A stretch of DNA of 64,000 bases. Origin: Bifidobacterium pullorum subsp. gallinarum. Its GTDB lineage: Bacteria; Actinomycetota; Actinomycetes; Actinomycetales; Bifidobacteriaceae. The notes beneath the pieces were generated by a model. The model ran no database searches. It was not told where the DNA came from and saw only the letters and a program-made list of their open reading frames with translations. The number at the start of each line of letters is the position of its first letter. Position 1 is the first letter of the stretch. Where the stretch lies: contig NZ_JGYX01000001.1 in the NCBI RefSeq assembly GCF_000741215.1, positions 124,001 through 188,000 on the forward strand, written 5' to 3'. The position numbers and the translations under genes were made by a program. Below are positions 1 through 7,491 of this stretch, one piece after another.

Positions 1-1162
1 CGCTGGTGTTCCTCAGGCCGAACGCGTAGTGGACGTAGCCGGATTCGTCCGCCGACCAGCCAGTTTCCACCAGTTCGAGCGGGTTGCCGTATTCCGCATT
101 GCCATGTGCGGCCCCGTCGCCCGCGGGATCCCGCACGGACGGGTCGGCGCCGGGATCCGCGGCGTCGCCATCATCGTCCGTTGACGGGTCGGGCCGGGAT
201 CCGGCGTGCTGCGACGTTCCGTTCGCCGCGCCTCCATCCGAGCCGTCCGCGATCCAGCGCGGAATCAGCACGGCCGCCGCCACGATGGCGATGACCGCCA
301 CGCAGGCGACCGCAACGGCGATAACGGTGCGGGGACGTGGTTTGCCGTTCGCCACGGGCCGTTGGACGGCGTAGGCGGGAACGTAGGAATCCACGGGATC
401 GGTCGGCGAGGTGAGCGCCTGGGCGAACTGCGCCACGTTCTGGTACCGCGCGCTGGGCTCGAACGCCGTGGCGCGTTCGACGATCGCGCGCAGCCTGGGG
501 GTCACGTGCAGGTCGTCGGACAGCAGCGGCGTGTATCTGGTGTCGTCCGGGTACACGCCGGTCAGCATGAATCCGAGGATGCGCCCGAGCGAGAAGATGT
601 CGGATCGGACGTCGGTGGGCGCGAAGCCGTATTGCTCGGGGGAGGCGAATCCGTAGGTGCCGAGAGCGGTGGTGTCACGGTTCCGGTTGGCCGTGTCGGT
701 CAGGGGACGGGCTATGCCGAGGTCGATGATATGGGTGCCGTCGTCCGCGACGATGATATTCGCCGGGGTCAGATCGCGATGGAGGATGCCGAGCCGATGC
801 AGTTCCTGAACGGCCTCGCAGATCTGCTGCGCGAGGCTGACGGCCTCGTTCTGCTGCAGCCAGCCCCGTTCGGCGACGACCTGTTCCAGGGTGGGGCCAG
901 GTATGTAGTCGAGAACGACGGCCACGCAGTCGGGCAGTTCGTACGTGGCCTCGACGCGGGGGAGTCGCGGGCAGGTGCTGCCGCCCAGGGCCGACCATAC
1001 GCCACGCTGGGCCAGCACGGTCGGGATCTTCTTGCGGACGAACGGGCCGACGCCGTCGATGGTGACCAGTTCAGTGACGCCGCGCGGGCCGCGGGCCAGG
1101 ACCTGTTCGACGTGATAGGCGTCGTCGATGCCCATCGCGTGCATGGTCTGGGTATCGTCCAT
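1..1162 (-). CDS. Membrane Ser/Thr protein kinase (3' end outside window)
   Basis: About 387 codons are visible and the frame stays open to the window edge, so the C-terminus is missing. The kinase domain spans roughly residues 17-250. It has a catalytic HRDLTPAN loop near residue 128, DLG instead of DFG at about 147, SPE in place of APE at about 174, and candidate ATP lysines in RKK at 43-45. A hydrophobic helix follows at about 279-300, then a Ser/Asp/Gly-rich linker and the start of an outer domain (GYVHYAFGLRN), possibly FxLYD-like. This is the layout of an actinobacterial sensor kinase with a cytoplasmic kinase, one TM and an outer domain. The ATG at 1162 has AAAGGAG seven bases upstream. 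The HTH gene lies 97 bases upstream on the same strand. The ligand and substrates are unknown. The catalytic Asp and Asn are present, so it is probably active despite the DLG. Confidence 0.88.
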   Translation of the reverse strand, partial: MDDTQTMHAMGIDDAYHVEQVLARGPRGVTELVTIDGVGPFVRKKIPTVLAQRGVWSALGGSTCPRLPRVEATYELPDCVAVVLDYIPGPTLEQVVAERGWLQQNEAVSLAQQICEAVQELHRLGILHRDLTPANIIVADDGTHIIDLGIARPLTDTANRNRDTTALGTYGFASPEQYGFAPTDVRSDIFSLGRILGFMLTGVYPDDTRYTPLLSDDLHVTPRLRAIVERATAFEPSARYQNVAQFAQALTSPTDPVDSYVPAYAVQRPVANGKPRPRTVIAVAVACVAVIAIVAAAVLIPRWIADGSDGGAANGTSQHAGSRPDPSTDDDGDAADPGADPSVRDPAGDGAAHGNAEYGNPLELVETGWSADESGYVHYAFGLRNTS

Positions 1163-1259
1163 GATTCTCCTTTACGTATCGCCTGCGCAGCGTTGCCATC
1201 CGGTTGCGGCACGGGCCTGCACCCCTCATCGGATGAACGGTCCCCGCCGCGATGCCGTC

Positions 1260-1700
1260 TCACTTCGATTGTAGGAGGGGTCGCTCGCCCAGACGTTGCA
1301 ATTCGTCGTCGGTGGCGGCCAGGTCGAAGCCGTGCTCGATGCACCAGATGATGATGGCGTCACGGCGCTGCTTGCACCACAGCTCGGAAACGCCCGCCAG
1401 ACGAAGCAGCCGTTGGGTTTCGCGCAGGTCGCAGTTCAGACCGATGGAGAGCATGATGGCATGGTCGCGGCCGGGGCGGCTCTTGCCGGAGAAGATGTCA
1501 TAGACGACGGTGGCGTTCAGTCCCGATTCGCGGGCCACTGCGGCCCGCTTCAGATCGTGGGTATCGAGCAGGGCTCGCAGGTAGTCGGTAAGGTCGTGGT
1601 CGACGATGTGCTCTTCGTTGAGATAGGCGTCGATCTTGTCGGTGGCCAACAGCCGGTTGAGCAGTTCCTCGGTCAGGCGCGGTTTGTGTGCGACGGTCAT
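1260..1700 (-). CDS. Small helix-turn-helix protein upstream of the kinase
   Basis: 146 residues, cytoplasmic, with no TM segment. An XRE-like HTH is visible at about residues 33-85: LKRAAVARESGLNATVVYD is followed by the FSGKSRPGRD turn and a helix (HAIMLSIGLN). A C-terminal part rich in Leu, Arg and Trp/Cys follows (LRLAGVSELWC, IIIWCIEHGFDL). I chose the ATG at 1700 because GAAGGGA lies just upstream; the longer frame to 1877 has no ribosome site. It precedes the Ser/Thr kinase by 97 bases on the same strand, so the two are probably co-transcribed. It could be a repressor of the pair or a kinase substrate. The family is recognised only as HTH; function is inferred from context. Confidence 0.78.
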   Translation of the reverse strand: MTVAHKPRLTEELLNRLLATDKIDAYLNEEHIVDHDLTDYLRALLDTHDLKRAAVARESGLNATVVYDIFSGKSRPGRDHAIMLSIGLNCDLRETQRLLRLAGVSELWCKQRRDAIIIWCIEHGFDLAATDDELQRLGERPLLQSK

Positions 1701-1782
1701 GGTCCCTTCCCTCACCCTCCTGATATGGCAGCTGGCAGACACCGCTGAAAACTCCATCCTAGCGGATGAAATGCCAACACCA

Positions 1783-1799
1783 TTCAGTTGGCGACTGAC
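1783..1799. promoter_or_regulatory. Palindrome-like site, copy 1 (TTCAGTTGGCGACTGAC)
   Basis: Imperfect inverted repeat between the HTH gene (leftward) and the envelope operon (rightward). It shares CATTCAGTTG-R-C-R-ACTGA with a perfect palindrome at 6422-6438, in the other divergent intergenic region of the same block. Likely an operator; the binding protein is unknown. Confidence 0.45.
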
Positions 1800-1862
1800 A
1801 CGGCGTACATCCCGAGTTGCGACAATGTGCGGCAAGGTTGTGCAGCCGCAACACGCAGGATG

Positions 1863-1950
1863 CACCATATATCTCATAGAAAACTATTTTATTTACATAT
1901 TGCTAATTTGCTTACATATTCACAAGTATTTACACTACAGTGGTGTAGTA
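1863..1950 (+). promoter_or_regulatory. AT-rich promoter region of the envelope operon
   Basis: An abrupt AT-rich tract in otherwise GC-rich DNA, containing several TTTACA/TTACAT-like hexamers. It ends in an inverted repeat, ACTACA-GTGG-TGTAGT, at 1934-1949, about 34 bases before the ATG at 1983. This is the likely promoter/operator for the genes that follow. The exact -10 and -35 cannot be fixed by eye. Confidence 0.45.
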
Positions 1951-1982
1951 CAGCACAGGACGTCACGAGGGAAGAGGCAAAC

Positions 1983-2093
1983 ATGAGTGAACGCTGTCAG
2001 CTAGCCATGATTGTCGGACTGGTCGTGACGGCCGCCGGACTCGTCGCCGCCGGACTGACCCTGATGCTGCTGGAGAGAAAGGGACAGCGATGA
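1983..2093 (+). CDS. 36-residue single-pass membrane peptide
   Basis: A short gene with GAGGGAAGAGG before its ATG. It encodes one hydrophobic helix (about residues 8-29, Met/Ile/Val/Ala/Leu-rich) between a short polar N-terminus and a basic C-terminus (ERKGQR). By the positive-inside rule the C-terminus is probably cytoplasmic. Its TGA overlaps the ATG of the next gene (ATGA at 2090-2093), a translational-coupling arrangement that argues it is real. I do not recognise a family. It may be a small partner of the following membrane protein. Confidence 0.62.
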   Translation: MSERCQLAMIVGLVVTAAGLVAAGLTLMLLERKGQR

Positions 2094-3487
2094 CCACGCC
2101 GAACACTCCGACGCCATACGGCGGCCAGCCGGCCGACGGCAACGTCAATGAGAACCAGCCCACCATGCCCATGCCGGTTGCACCACCGCAAGACGAACAG
2201 CCGCAGGCCGATGGCAACACGACCGAACGCAGATACGCCCTCGCCCCGCAGCAGCTCTTCCGGGCGATACACGACCAGCTGACCACCGGCGCGACGTTCA
2301 CGCTCGACCACGAGAATGTCCAGAGCGGCACATTCGCCTTCCACTCCTTCGATGGAGCGCGCTTCACCCTATCGCTGATTGCCGAAGGCGCCGCCGGCAC
2401 TGCGGTACGCCTGTCCGCGGTCAACGACACGAGCGGGCGACGGTCTACCGAGTTCTTCGATTCACTGGACAAACGCATCGGTGTGGTTCCTGCGCCCGGC
2501 ACCAAGGGAGGCAAGGGAGCGGCATACGCCACCATTGCGCAACAGCGTAAAAAGACCTCGAAGCTGGCGGTGTTCGCGGTCATTGTCGCCGTGATATACG
2601 CATTCCTCGCCATAATCGGCGACGGCGGCCTTAGCATCCTGATCTTCCTGGCACTCATTCCGGCGCTGCTCGCCGGATTCTCCCTCTACATCACCCGCAG
2701 GGAAGGCAGCAGGCAGGGCAGACCTCTGGCATGGGCCGCAGTGATTATCATCGTCGGAGGCCTGGTGGCAGGCGAAGTGACAGGCATCGTCAAGGACAAG
2801 CAACACGAAATCGAAACAGCCGCTCAGTGCGTTGCATACACTTGGCCTGACTCGGAACTCGGCGCACTGCTGCCTGAACCGGAGTCCACAACCGGAGAGA
2901 TCGGTCACGAAAGCGAAACAAGTTTCAGCATAGATGTCTGTGACGTGTCGGTCGAACAGTTCAACGATTATATTGACGCAGTGAAAGACAAAGGTTTCAC
3001 CGTCGACTACAGCAAGAGCAGCGATAGCTTCCACGCCGACAATGACGCAGGATACAGCGTAAGCATCTACTATGCACTTTCCGATGAGAACGTCATGTCG
3101 ATATCCATCGACGCTCCGGACGACGAGGCTGACGCCGCAAAGCCGGAAAGCGAATCCAGTGACGACGCAACCACCAAGGCACCGACCACGGAATCTCAGA
3201 ATCAGCCGTCCGATTCCCCGACCGACGCAACCGCGGATGACTTCAAGGCAGCCATGGACAGTTACGAGGCGTTCTTCGATAAGTACGTGGAATTCATGAC
3301 CACCTATCAGAATGATGGCCAACCGGTCAGCATGCTGGCGGATTATCTCGACATGATGCAGCAGTACACCGACACGATGGCCAAGCTCGACGCCATCGAC
3401 GAGAACACCTTGACGCCGGAACAAAGCCAGTACTACCTGGAAGTCATGGGACGCATCAACCAAAAGCTGGCATCGGTGGCTCAATAG
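2090..3487 (+). CDS. DUF6591-like membrane protein
   Basis: 465 residues. A Pro/Gln/Asn-rich N-terminus (1-45) is followed by a cytoplasmic domain (about 48-155). Three hydrophobic segments (about 158-178, 182-203 and 212-231) come next, then an outer region. That region holds two Cys (in AQCVAY and IDVCDV) and a segment with KDKGFTVDY and GYSVSIYYAL that resembles DUF6591. An acidic Ser/Thr/Pro-rich linker (about 345-378) leads to a helical C-terminal part (AMDSYEAFFDKYVEFM) found in related actinobacterial and Firmicute proteins. Its start overlaps the upstream peptide gene. The role is unknown. Operon context with a zinc ribbon and a YdjI-like SPFH protein suggests the cell envelope. Confidence 0.75.
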   Translation: MTTPNTPTPYGGQPADGNVNENQPTMPMPVAPPQDEQPQADGNTTERRYALAPQQLFRAIHDQLTTGATFTLDHENVQSGTFAFHSFDGARFTLSLIAEGAAGTAVRLSAVNDTSGRRSTEFFDSLDKRIGVVPAPGTKGGKGAAYATIAQQRKKTSKLAVFAVIVAVIYAFLAIIGDGGLSILIFLALIPALLAGFSLYITRREGSRQGRPLAWAAVIIIVGGLVAGEVTGIVKDKQHEIETAAQCVAYTWPDSELGALLPEPESTTGEIGHESETSFSIDVCDVSVEQFNDYIDAVKDKGFTVDYSKSSDSFHADNDAGYSVSIYYALSDENVMSISIDAPDDEADAAKPESESSDDATTKAPTTESQNQPSDSPTDATADDFKAAMDSYEAFFDKYVEFMTTYQNDGQPVSMLADYLDMMQQYTDTMAKLDAIDENTLTPEQSQYYLEVMGRINQKLASVAQ

Positions 3488-3547
3488 AAACACACCATGT
3501 CAGCCGCACCCGTGGGACACAACACAAAGTACATAAAGGAGTAGACC

Positions 3548-3784
3548 ATGGATACGCAGCATCAGAACAACGACAAGGAACCATCAGGTTTCAACCGTGC
3601 CATACCCGGAACATCCGCGCTCGCAGGCGCACTTAAGGATACCTTCGGCGCCTTTCGCAATGGTTTGGGCATCACCGAACGCCAATACTCCACAACCTGC
3701 GAAGGCTGCGGGGCATCTCTTACCGGACACCGGCATGAAGTGGTGCGCTGCGAGTACTGCAATCGGGAGACGCAACTCAACTGA
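3548..3784 (+). CDS. Small zinc-ribbon protein
   Basis: 78 residues. The N-terminal half is polar and Gly/Ala-rich. The C-terminal half carries two Cys pairs, CEGCGAS and CEYCNRE, spaced about 20 residues apart, which is the pattern of a zinc ribbon. No TM segment is seen. The ATG at 3548 follows AAAGGAG. It lies 60 bases after the DUF6591-like gene and 56 before the SPFH gene on the same strand, so it is probably in one operon. In Bacillus subtilis the ydjFGHI operon likewise pairs a zinc-ribbon protein (YdjG) with a YdjI SPFH protein. A similar adaptor role is inferred. Confidence 0.75.
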   Translation: MDTQHQNNDKEPSGFNRAIPGTSALAGALKDTFGAFRNGLGITERQYSTTCEGCGASLTGHRHEVVRCEYCNRETQLN

Positions 3785-3840
3785 CTGCACCGCCGATTCC
3801 ATGTGGCAGCAACAACGAAGGTGAGTAAAAGGCACACATC

Positions 3841-5007
3841 ATGGCAATCTTCAAAGCATTCAGCGGCGCCATTGGCGGCACATTCGCGGATCTATGGAAA
3901 GACGTCATCACCGCAGGCCCGTTTGACGAGCATACCGTTGTGGTGCCCGGCATCCCCCGGGAAACCAACAACGGCCGCGGTTCGAATGAGCACGGTTCCG
4001 AGGGCGTGATCAGCAACGGGTCACGTATCTATGTCCCAGAGAACACGGCCGCGTTCATCTTCTCCGAATCAGGCATCGAGAACGTCATCACGGAACCCGG
4101 CGGCTACGAGTACCGCAACGGCGAACAGAGTGTTCTGGCCGGAGACGGCATCGGGTCGCTGTTCGGCCAGATCGCCGACAGGTTCACATTCGGCGGCCAA
4201 CCGGGACGGACGAAATACGTGGCGTTCATCAACCTGCGCGAGATCCGAGGCATCAAATTCGGCACGCCAGCACCGCTGGTGTACAACGACAAGTTCTACG
4301 GCACCGATCTCGAAATTCGGGCACGCGGCACGATGTCACTGAAGGTTGTTGACCCGGTGCGCTTCGTCCGCAACTTCGTACCCGGCAACGTGACGTCCTA
4401 CTCATTCGATCAACCCGGTCCGCGTGAACAGATCCTTTCGGAGTTCAATCAGTCGTTCATCGTCGCGATCAATTCGTTGTCGGACGAATACCGAATCTCT
4501 CAGCTACCCGCGCACGCGAACGACATCGCGGAACGCGTACGAAGCGACGGAGCGAACGCCGGCACGTGGAACGACAGGTTCGGTTTCCAGGTCGTCGGCG
4601 TCGGCATCGAAGGCATCGAGTTCACTGAACCGTCGCGTCAGCTGGTACAGCAGTTCGCAGCCAACAAGATGAACGTCACCGCATACGAGGGCGTCTCGCA
4701 ACAGGCCGGCAACATGGCGGCGCAACAACAGATCGCAAAAGGCATCGAGCGTAATGGTTTGGGCGATGGCGGCGGCATGCTGTTCGGCATGAACCTGGCA
4801 CAGGCCATCGACCCGTTTACAGCGGCCAACAGAACCGAAGCCGTTGTCTCCAGTGCCGAAAGCGCGGGAGCACGCCCGGAGCAACGACATGTGATGAGCG
4901 TTGACGAGCAGGTCGATGCGCTGAAGAAACTCAAGGAACTGGTCGATGCGGGCATTCTCTCCCCGGAGGAATTCAGAATCAAAAAGAAGGAGATACTTGG
5001 ACTGTGA
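3841..5007 (+). CDS. YdjI-type SPFH domain protein with C-terminal SHOCT
   Basis: 388 residues, of the SPFH family once called virion core protein-like. The N-terminus (AIFKAFSGAIGGTFADLWKD) may bind membranes amphipathically. The SPFH core runs from about 25 to 285, with features such as IYVPENTAAFIFSESG and FINLREIRGIKFGTPAPL. The C-terminus has the SHOCT pattern LKKLKELVDAGILSPEEF followed by KKKEILGL. B. subtilis YdjI helps recruit PspA-type membrane-stress proteins; no PspA homologue is visible here. The gene ends convergently with the XRE regulator only 29 bases away. A scaffold at the inner face of the membrane is the likely role. Confidence 0.85.
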   Translation: MAIFKAFSGAIGGTFADLWKDVITAGPFDEHTVVVPGIPRETNNGRGSNEHGSEGVISNGSRIYVPENTAAFIFSESGIENVITEPGGYEYRNGEQSVLAGDGIGSLFGQIADRFTFGGQPGRTKYVAFINLREIRGIKFGTPAPLVYNDKFYGTDLEIRARGTMSLKVVDPVRFVRNFVPGNVTSYSFDQPGPREQILSEFNQSFIVAINSLSDEYRISQLPAHANDIAERVRSDGANAGTWNDRFGFQVVGVGIEGIEFTEPSRQLVQQFAANKMNVTAYEGVSQQAGNMAAQQQIAKGIERNGLGDGGGMLFGMNLAQAIDPFTAANRTEAVVSSAESAGARPEQRHVMSVDEQVDALKKLKELVDAGILSPEEFRIKKKEILGL

Positions 5008-5036
5008 CGCGTGGCATCCAAGCAAACCTCGCCCCT

Positions 5037-5558
5037 TCACTTGCCGGATTTGCCGCCGGGAAAGATCAGATAGGTAAGCAGACCGGCCGCCGTACCGCTG
5101 GCGAGCGCGCCCGTGATCACGGCAAGCGCCTGCATGGTCATGCTGATTGACCGTTTTGGTTTCGCCGCGCGGGAGTTGGAGGTTTGTTCTAGCGCATTCG
5201 CAACACGGTTCATGTGAATGTTCGCATCGGCCGTTTCGCTGGCCCCTTCGTCCGATGAAACGGCCGATGCGGACGGGGCAAGCTCCTGCTCAATTGGATC
5301 ATCGACCAAGGTTTTGATGACTTTTGCCAGGTCGCGGTTCTCACTGCCCGCAATCTCCGTGTTGAATACCGTGCGCAGTGCGAGGTACTGCAGTTTGGTC
5401 ATCGGACTTTTGCCCGTCTCCAGGTTCGACACCGTCTGCCGTGCAACGCCAAGCTCGTCGGCAAGTTCCTGAGTGGTCCAGCCCGCAACCTTGCGGATGA
5501 TGCCCAGATTCTCTTGGAATTTGCCGATCCACCGCTGTTCCATCTCGGCAGTCGCCAT
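5037..5558 (-). CDS. XRE-family regulator with C-terminal membrane anchor
   Basis: 173 residues. The XRE HTH lies at about 12-65 (TTQELADELGVARQTVSNLE). A Ser/Glu/Ala-rich linker follows, with one hydrophobic segment near the C-terminus (about 143-166, MQALAVITGALASG onward) ending in GGKSGK. The ATG at 5558 has GGAGGT six bases upstream; longer frames to 5612 lack this. A DNA-binding domain tethered to the membrane suggests direct sensing of membrane state. It converges on the SPFH gene, so it could control the flanking envelope genes, perhaps through the palindromes at 1783 and 6422. That link is inference. Confidence 0.8.
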   Translation of the reverse strand: MATAEMEQRWIGKFQENLGIIRKVAGWTTQELADELGVARQTVSNLETGKSPMTKLQYLALRTVFNTEIAGSENRDLAKVIKTLVDDPIEQELAPSASAVSSDEGASETADANIHMNRVANALEQTSNSRAAKPKRSISMTMQALAVITGALASGTAAGLLTYLIFPGGKSGK

Positions 5559-5753
5559 GTCGCACCTCCGTTTCATCCGTCCATCATACGCAGTACGCGG
5601 CAGATAAAACAAAGCGACATTAATCTCATTTCGAAGCGACGCGGAAAGTTACGCCCAACGCCGTTATCGCCATCTCCGTATCAACGATGCATGCGCCGTC
5701 CACCATGCTCTGCGGCAAACGGCGCATGCTCGAAGCGACCGACGGATTCCGAA

Positions 5754-6272
5754 TCACGATACGGAGGTCTGCTTTCGCATCCGCCTCCTATCAATCAACG
5801 TCACGATGGCGCAGACAACGGTAAGGATGAAGGCCGCCACATACAAATACATTCCCCAGCCCCATGAAAAATGGTCCGAGGGAACCACTCCGCGGTCGGA
5901 AAAATCGTAATACTGCACTGCGAACGCGAGCAGTGACAATACATTGAACACCATGACGGCAATGGGCTTGCGCAGCACGGCGAACAGGAGCGCAAATAGG
6001 GCGAAAACACCGATGGCTATCGTAATGCCGAGCGTGACATATGCCTGTACACCTGATAAATATTCACTGTCGGCAGACATGTAAACCCGAATGAAATCCA
6101 CCATTGAAGGATCGACTGCATTCATGCCTGTCGCATTGGTGAGATACGTGGCGTATTCGATATTCTTATCCTTGGCTACAGCATACGGCAGGAATAACGT
6201 AATAATCTCAAGCAACGGTCCCGCGGATAATACCAACCTATGCATCCACACCCTGGCATTCGGGTCCTTCAT
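5754..6272 (-). CDS. Four-TM integral membrane protein, unknown function
   Basis: 172 residues with four hydrophobic segments at about 12-32, 76-100, 103-121 and 139-160. A polar loop (about 33-75) lies between TM1 and TM2, and the C-terminus is basic (DRRRMRKQ), probably inside. The ATG at 6272 has GGAAGGGA upstream; the frame continues to 6422 without a ribosome site. It is transcribed away from the lipoprotein gene, across an intergenic region carrying the perfect TTCAGTTG palindrome. No family recognised. Confidence 0.68.
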   Translation of the reverse strand: MKDPNARVWMHRLVLSAGPLLEIITLFLPYAVAKDKNIEYATYLTNATGMNAVDPSMVDFIRVYMSADSEYLSGVQAYVTLGITIAIGVFALFALLFAVLRKPIAVMVFNVLSLLAFAVQYYDFSDRGVVPSDHFSWGWGMYLYVAAFILTVVCAIVTLIDRRRMRKQTSVS

Positions 6273-6421
6273 ATCTGTTCCCTTCCATCTGTCATGCCGC
6301 CACAAACGCGGCGACACCCGGTTACAAGCAGCCCGCCACACGGCAATGAACCACGAAGACAACCGCTCATCCCCGCAATGGAAGCGCTTTGACCAATATA
6401 GGCGAATGCAGCGGCCCGTCA

Positions 6422-6438
6422 TTCAGTTGACAACTGAA
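6422..6438. promoter_or_regulatory. Perfect palindrome, copy 2 (TTCAGTTG-A-CAACTGAA)
   Basis: Eight-base arms around one central base, midway between the divergent membrane-protein and lipoprotein genes. It matches the site at 1783-1799 at 14 of 17 positions and is preceded by CA in both cases. Position and symmetry fit a dimeric regulator's operator. The regulator is not identified. Confidence 0.5.
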
Positions 6439-6570
6439 ATCGGGACGTTGCCGCCAGGGGATAATGGCGAACATCCATTCGCATTCGCCGCAATGGCAGC
6501 GGCGAATATGCCGTGGCGGTCGTCCCCGAGCGCATGCCACGACATGCTTCCAGCCGAGAAAGGTGCCATC

Positions 6571-7353
6571 ATGAAGAAGAAGCCACTGATCTGTTTGCTG
6601 TCCATGGTCATGACGTTGTCCGCGGCAGCGTGCGGCGGCGATCCGACGTCGGACACCGGCTCCCAACCGCAGTCGTCGGCGACGAACGACACGACAACCG
6701 ACAATTCCGAACCAGCCCTTCCGAAGGTCACCGTATCCAGCCTGGACGAACTCAACACGGAAGTCACCGAGTATGTCGATTCCGCAATCGCGGATCTGCA
6801 AACACAGTATGACGCGCTCACCGCGTCGATCGGAGACTATAACGCATACGTTGAGAACATCGGCAACGTACAGCAGTTCTACGCCTCGGCGCTATCCGAC
6901 ACCGAAACCATGTGTCTTCAGATGTATCAGTACGCGTTGGACTACGTCACGTTCATCACGTCTTCCGATAGGAGTTTCTCCGATCAGTACGATGATATGG
7001 AAGAACTGTATGACGTGGTGTACGACGAAGAGGGGACACGCATCTACGATGACATCTACGACGGCATCATGTCCGACGCCTACGATTATTTCTACGATGG
7101 CGTAGTGTCCAGCGGATACGATCTCGTTCCGTACGACGAGTGGTCGGATTACAGTTCGGGCGAATATGACCTGTGGTCCGATACCCGTTCGGACATCTAT
7201 GACATATGGTCCGATACCCGTTCCGATATCTATGATTTCTACTCAGACGTCCGCAGCGACATCTATGCCAAGGAAACGAAGGATCTGGAAAAGGACATCA
7301 CCAGGTTCCAGGAGGATTTATCCGACCTCCGCGAAGAACTGTCAGACGAGTGA
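6571..7353 (+). CDS. Lipoprotein with three tandem 11-residue Asp/Tyr repeats
   Basis: 260 residues. The signal peptide MKKKPLICLLSMVMTLSAAA is followed by CGG, a lipobox-like site with Cys21 as the likely lipidated residue. A low-complexity Ser/Thr/Asp linker leads to a helical region (about 52-140). Next comes a Tyr/Asp-rich stretch and three 11-residue repeats at about 200-232 (DLWSDTRSDIY, DIWSDTRSDIY, DFYSDVRSDIY; 33 bp each at 7168-7266). A charged C-terminal coiled coil (TKDLEKDITRFQEDLSDLRE) closes the protein. The ATG at 6571 has GAGAAAGG upstream; the frame continues to 6091 but would place the signal peptide internally. It is probably an extracellular membrane-anchored protein. The repeats suggest hendecad-type coiled coil. 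Function unknown. Confidence 0.75.
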   Translation: MKKKPLICLLSMVMTLSAAACGGDPTSDTGSQPQSSATNDTTTDNSEPALPKVTVSSLDELNTEVTEYVDSAIADLQTQYDALTASIGDYNAYVENIGNVQQFYASALSDTETMCLQMYQYALDYVTFITSSDRSFSDQYDDMEELYDVVYDEEGTRIYDDIYDGIMSDAYDYFYDGVVSSGYDLVPYDEWSDYSSGEYDLWSDTRSDIYDIWSDTRSDIYDFYSDVRSDIYAKETKDLEKDITRFQEDLSDLREELSDE

Positions 7354-7378
7354 CACGGCAAGATCAGCAACAACCCAA

Positions 7379-7455
7379 ATGTCCGAATCCCCAGATTCTT
7401 GCTGTTTGAATGAAATGTGAGCCCTCACATCGCAAGAATCTGGGGATTCGGACAT
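7379..7455. terminator. 24-bp perfect inverted repeat with nested hairpin
   Basis: Perfect 24-base arms at 7379-7402 and 7432-7455. The 29-base loop itself contains ATGTGAG-CC-CTCACAT at 7415-7430. It lies between the convergent lipoprotein and ABC-F genes, so a bidirectional terminator is likely, although no T-run follows. The length and nesting are unusual. Confidence 0.6.
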
Positions 7456-7491
7456 ATATACGGCAGGTCGGCGGCCAGCCATCCTCGGCCG

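Noticed and set aside
6091..6570. N-terminal extension of the lipoprotein ORF back to 6091
   Set aside because: It would run through the divergent promoter region and bury the signal peptide; GAGAAAGG before 6571 fixes the start.
7379..7455. Long inverted repeat as insertion-sequence ends
   Set aside because: Arms are only 29 bases apart with no transposase and no target duplication seen.
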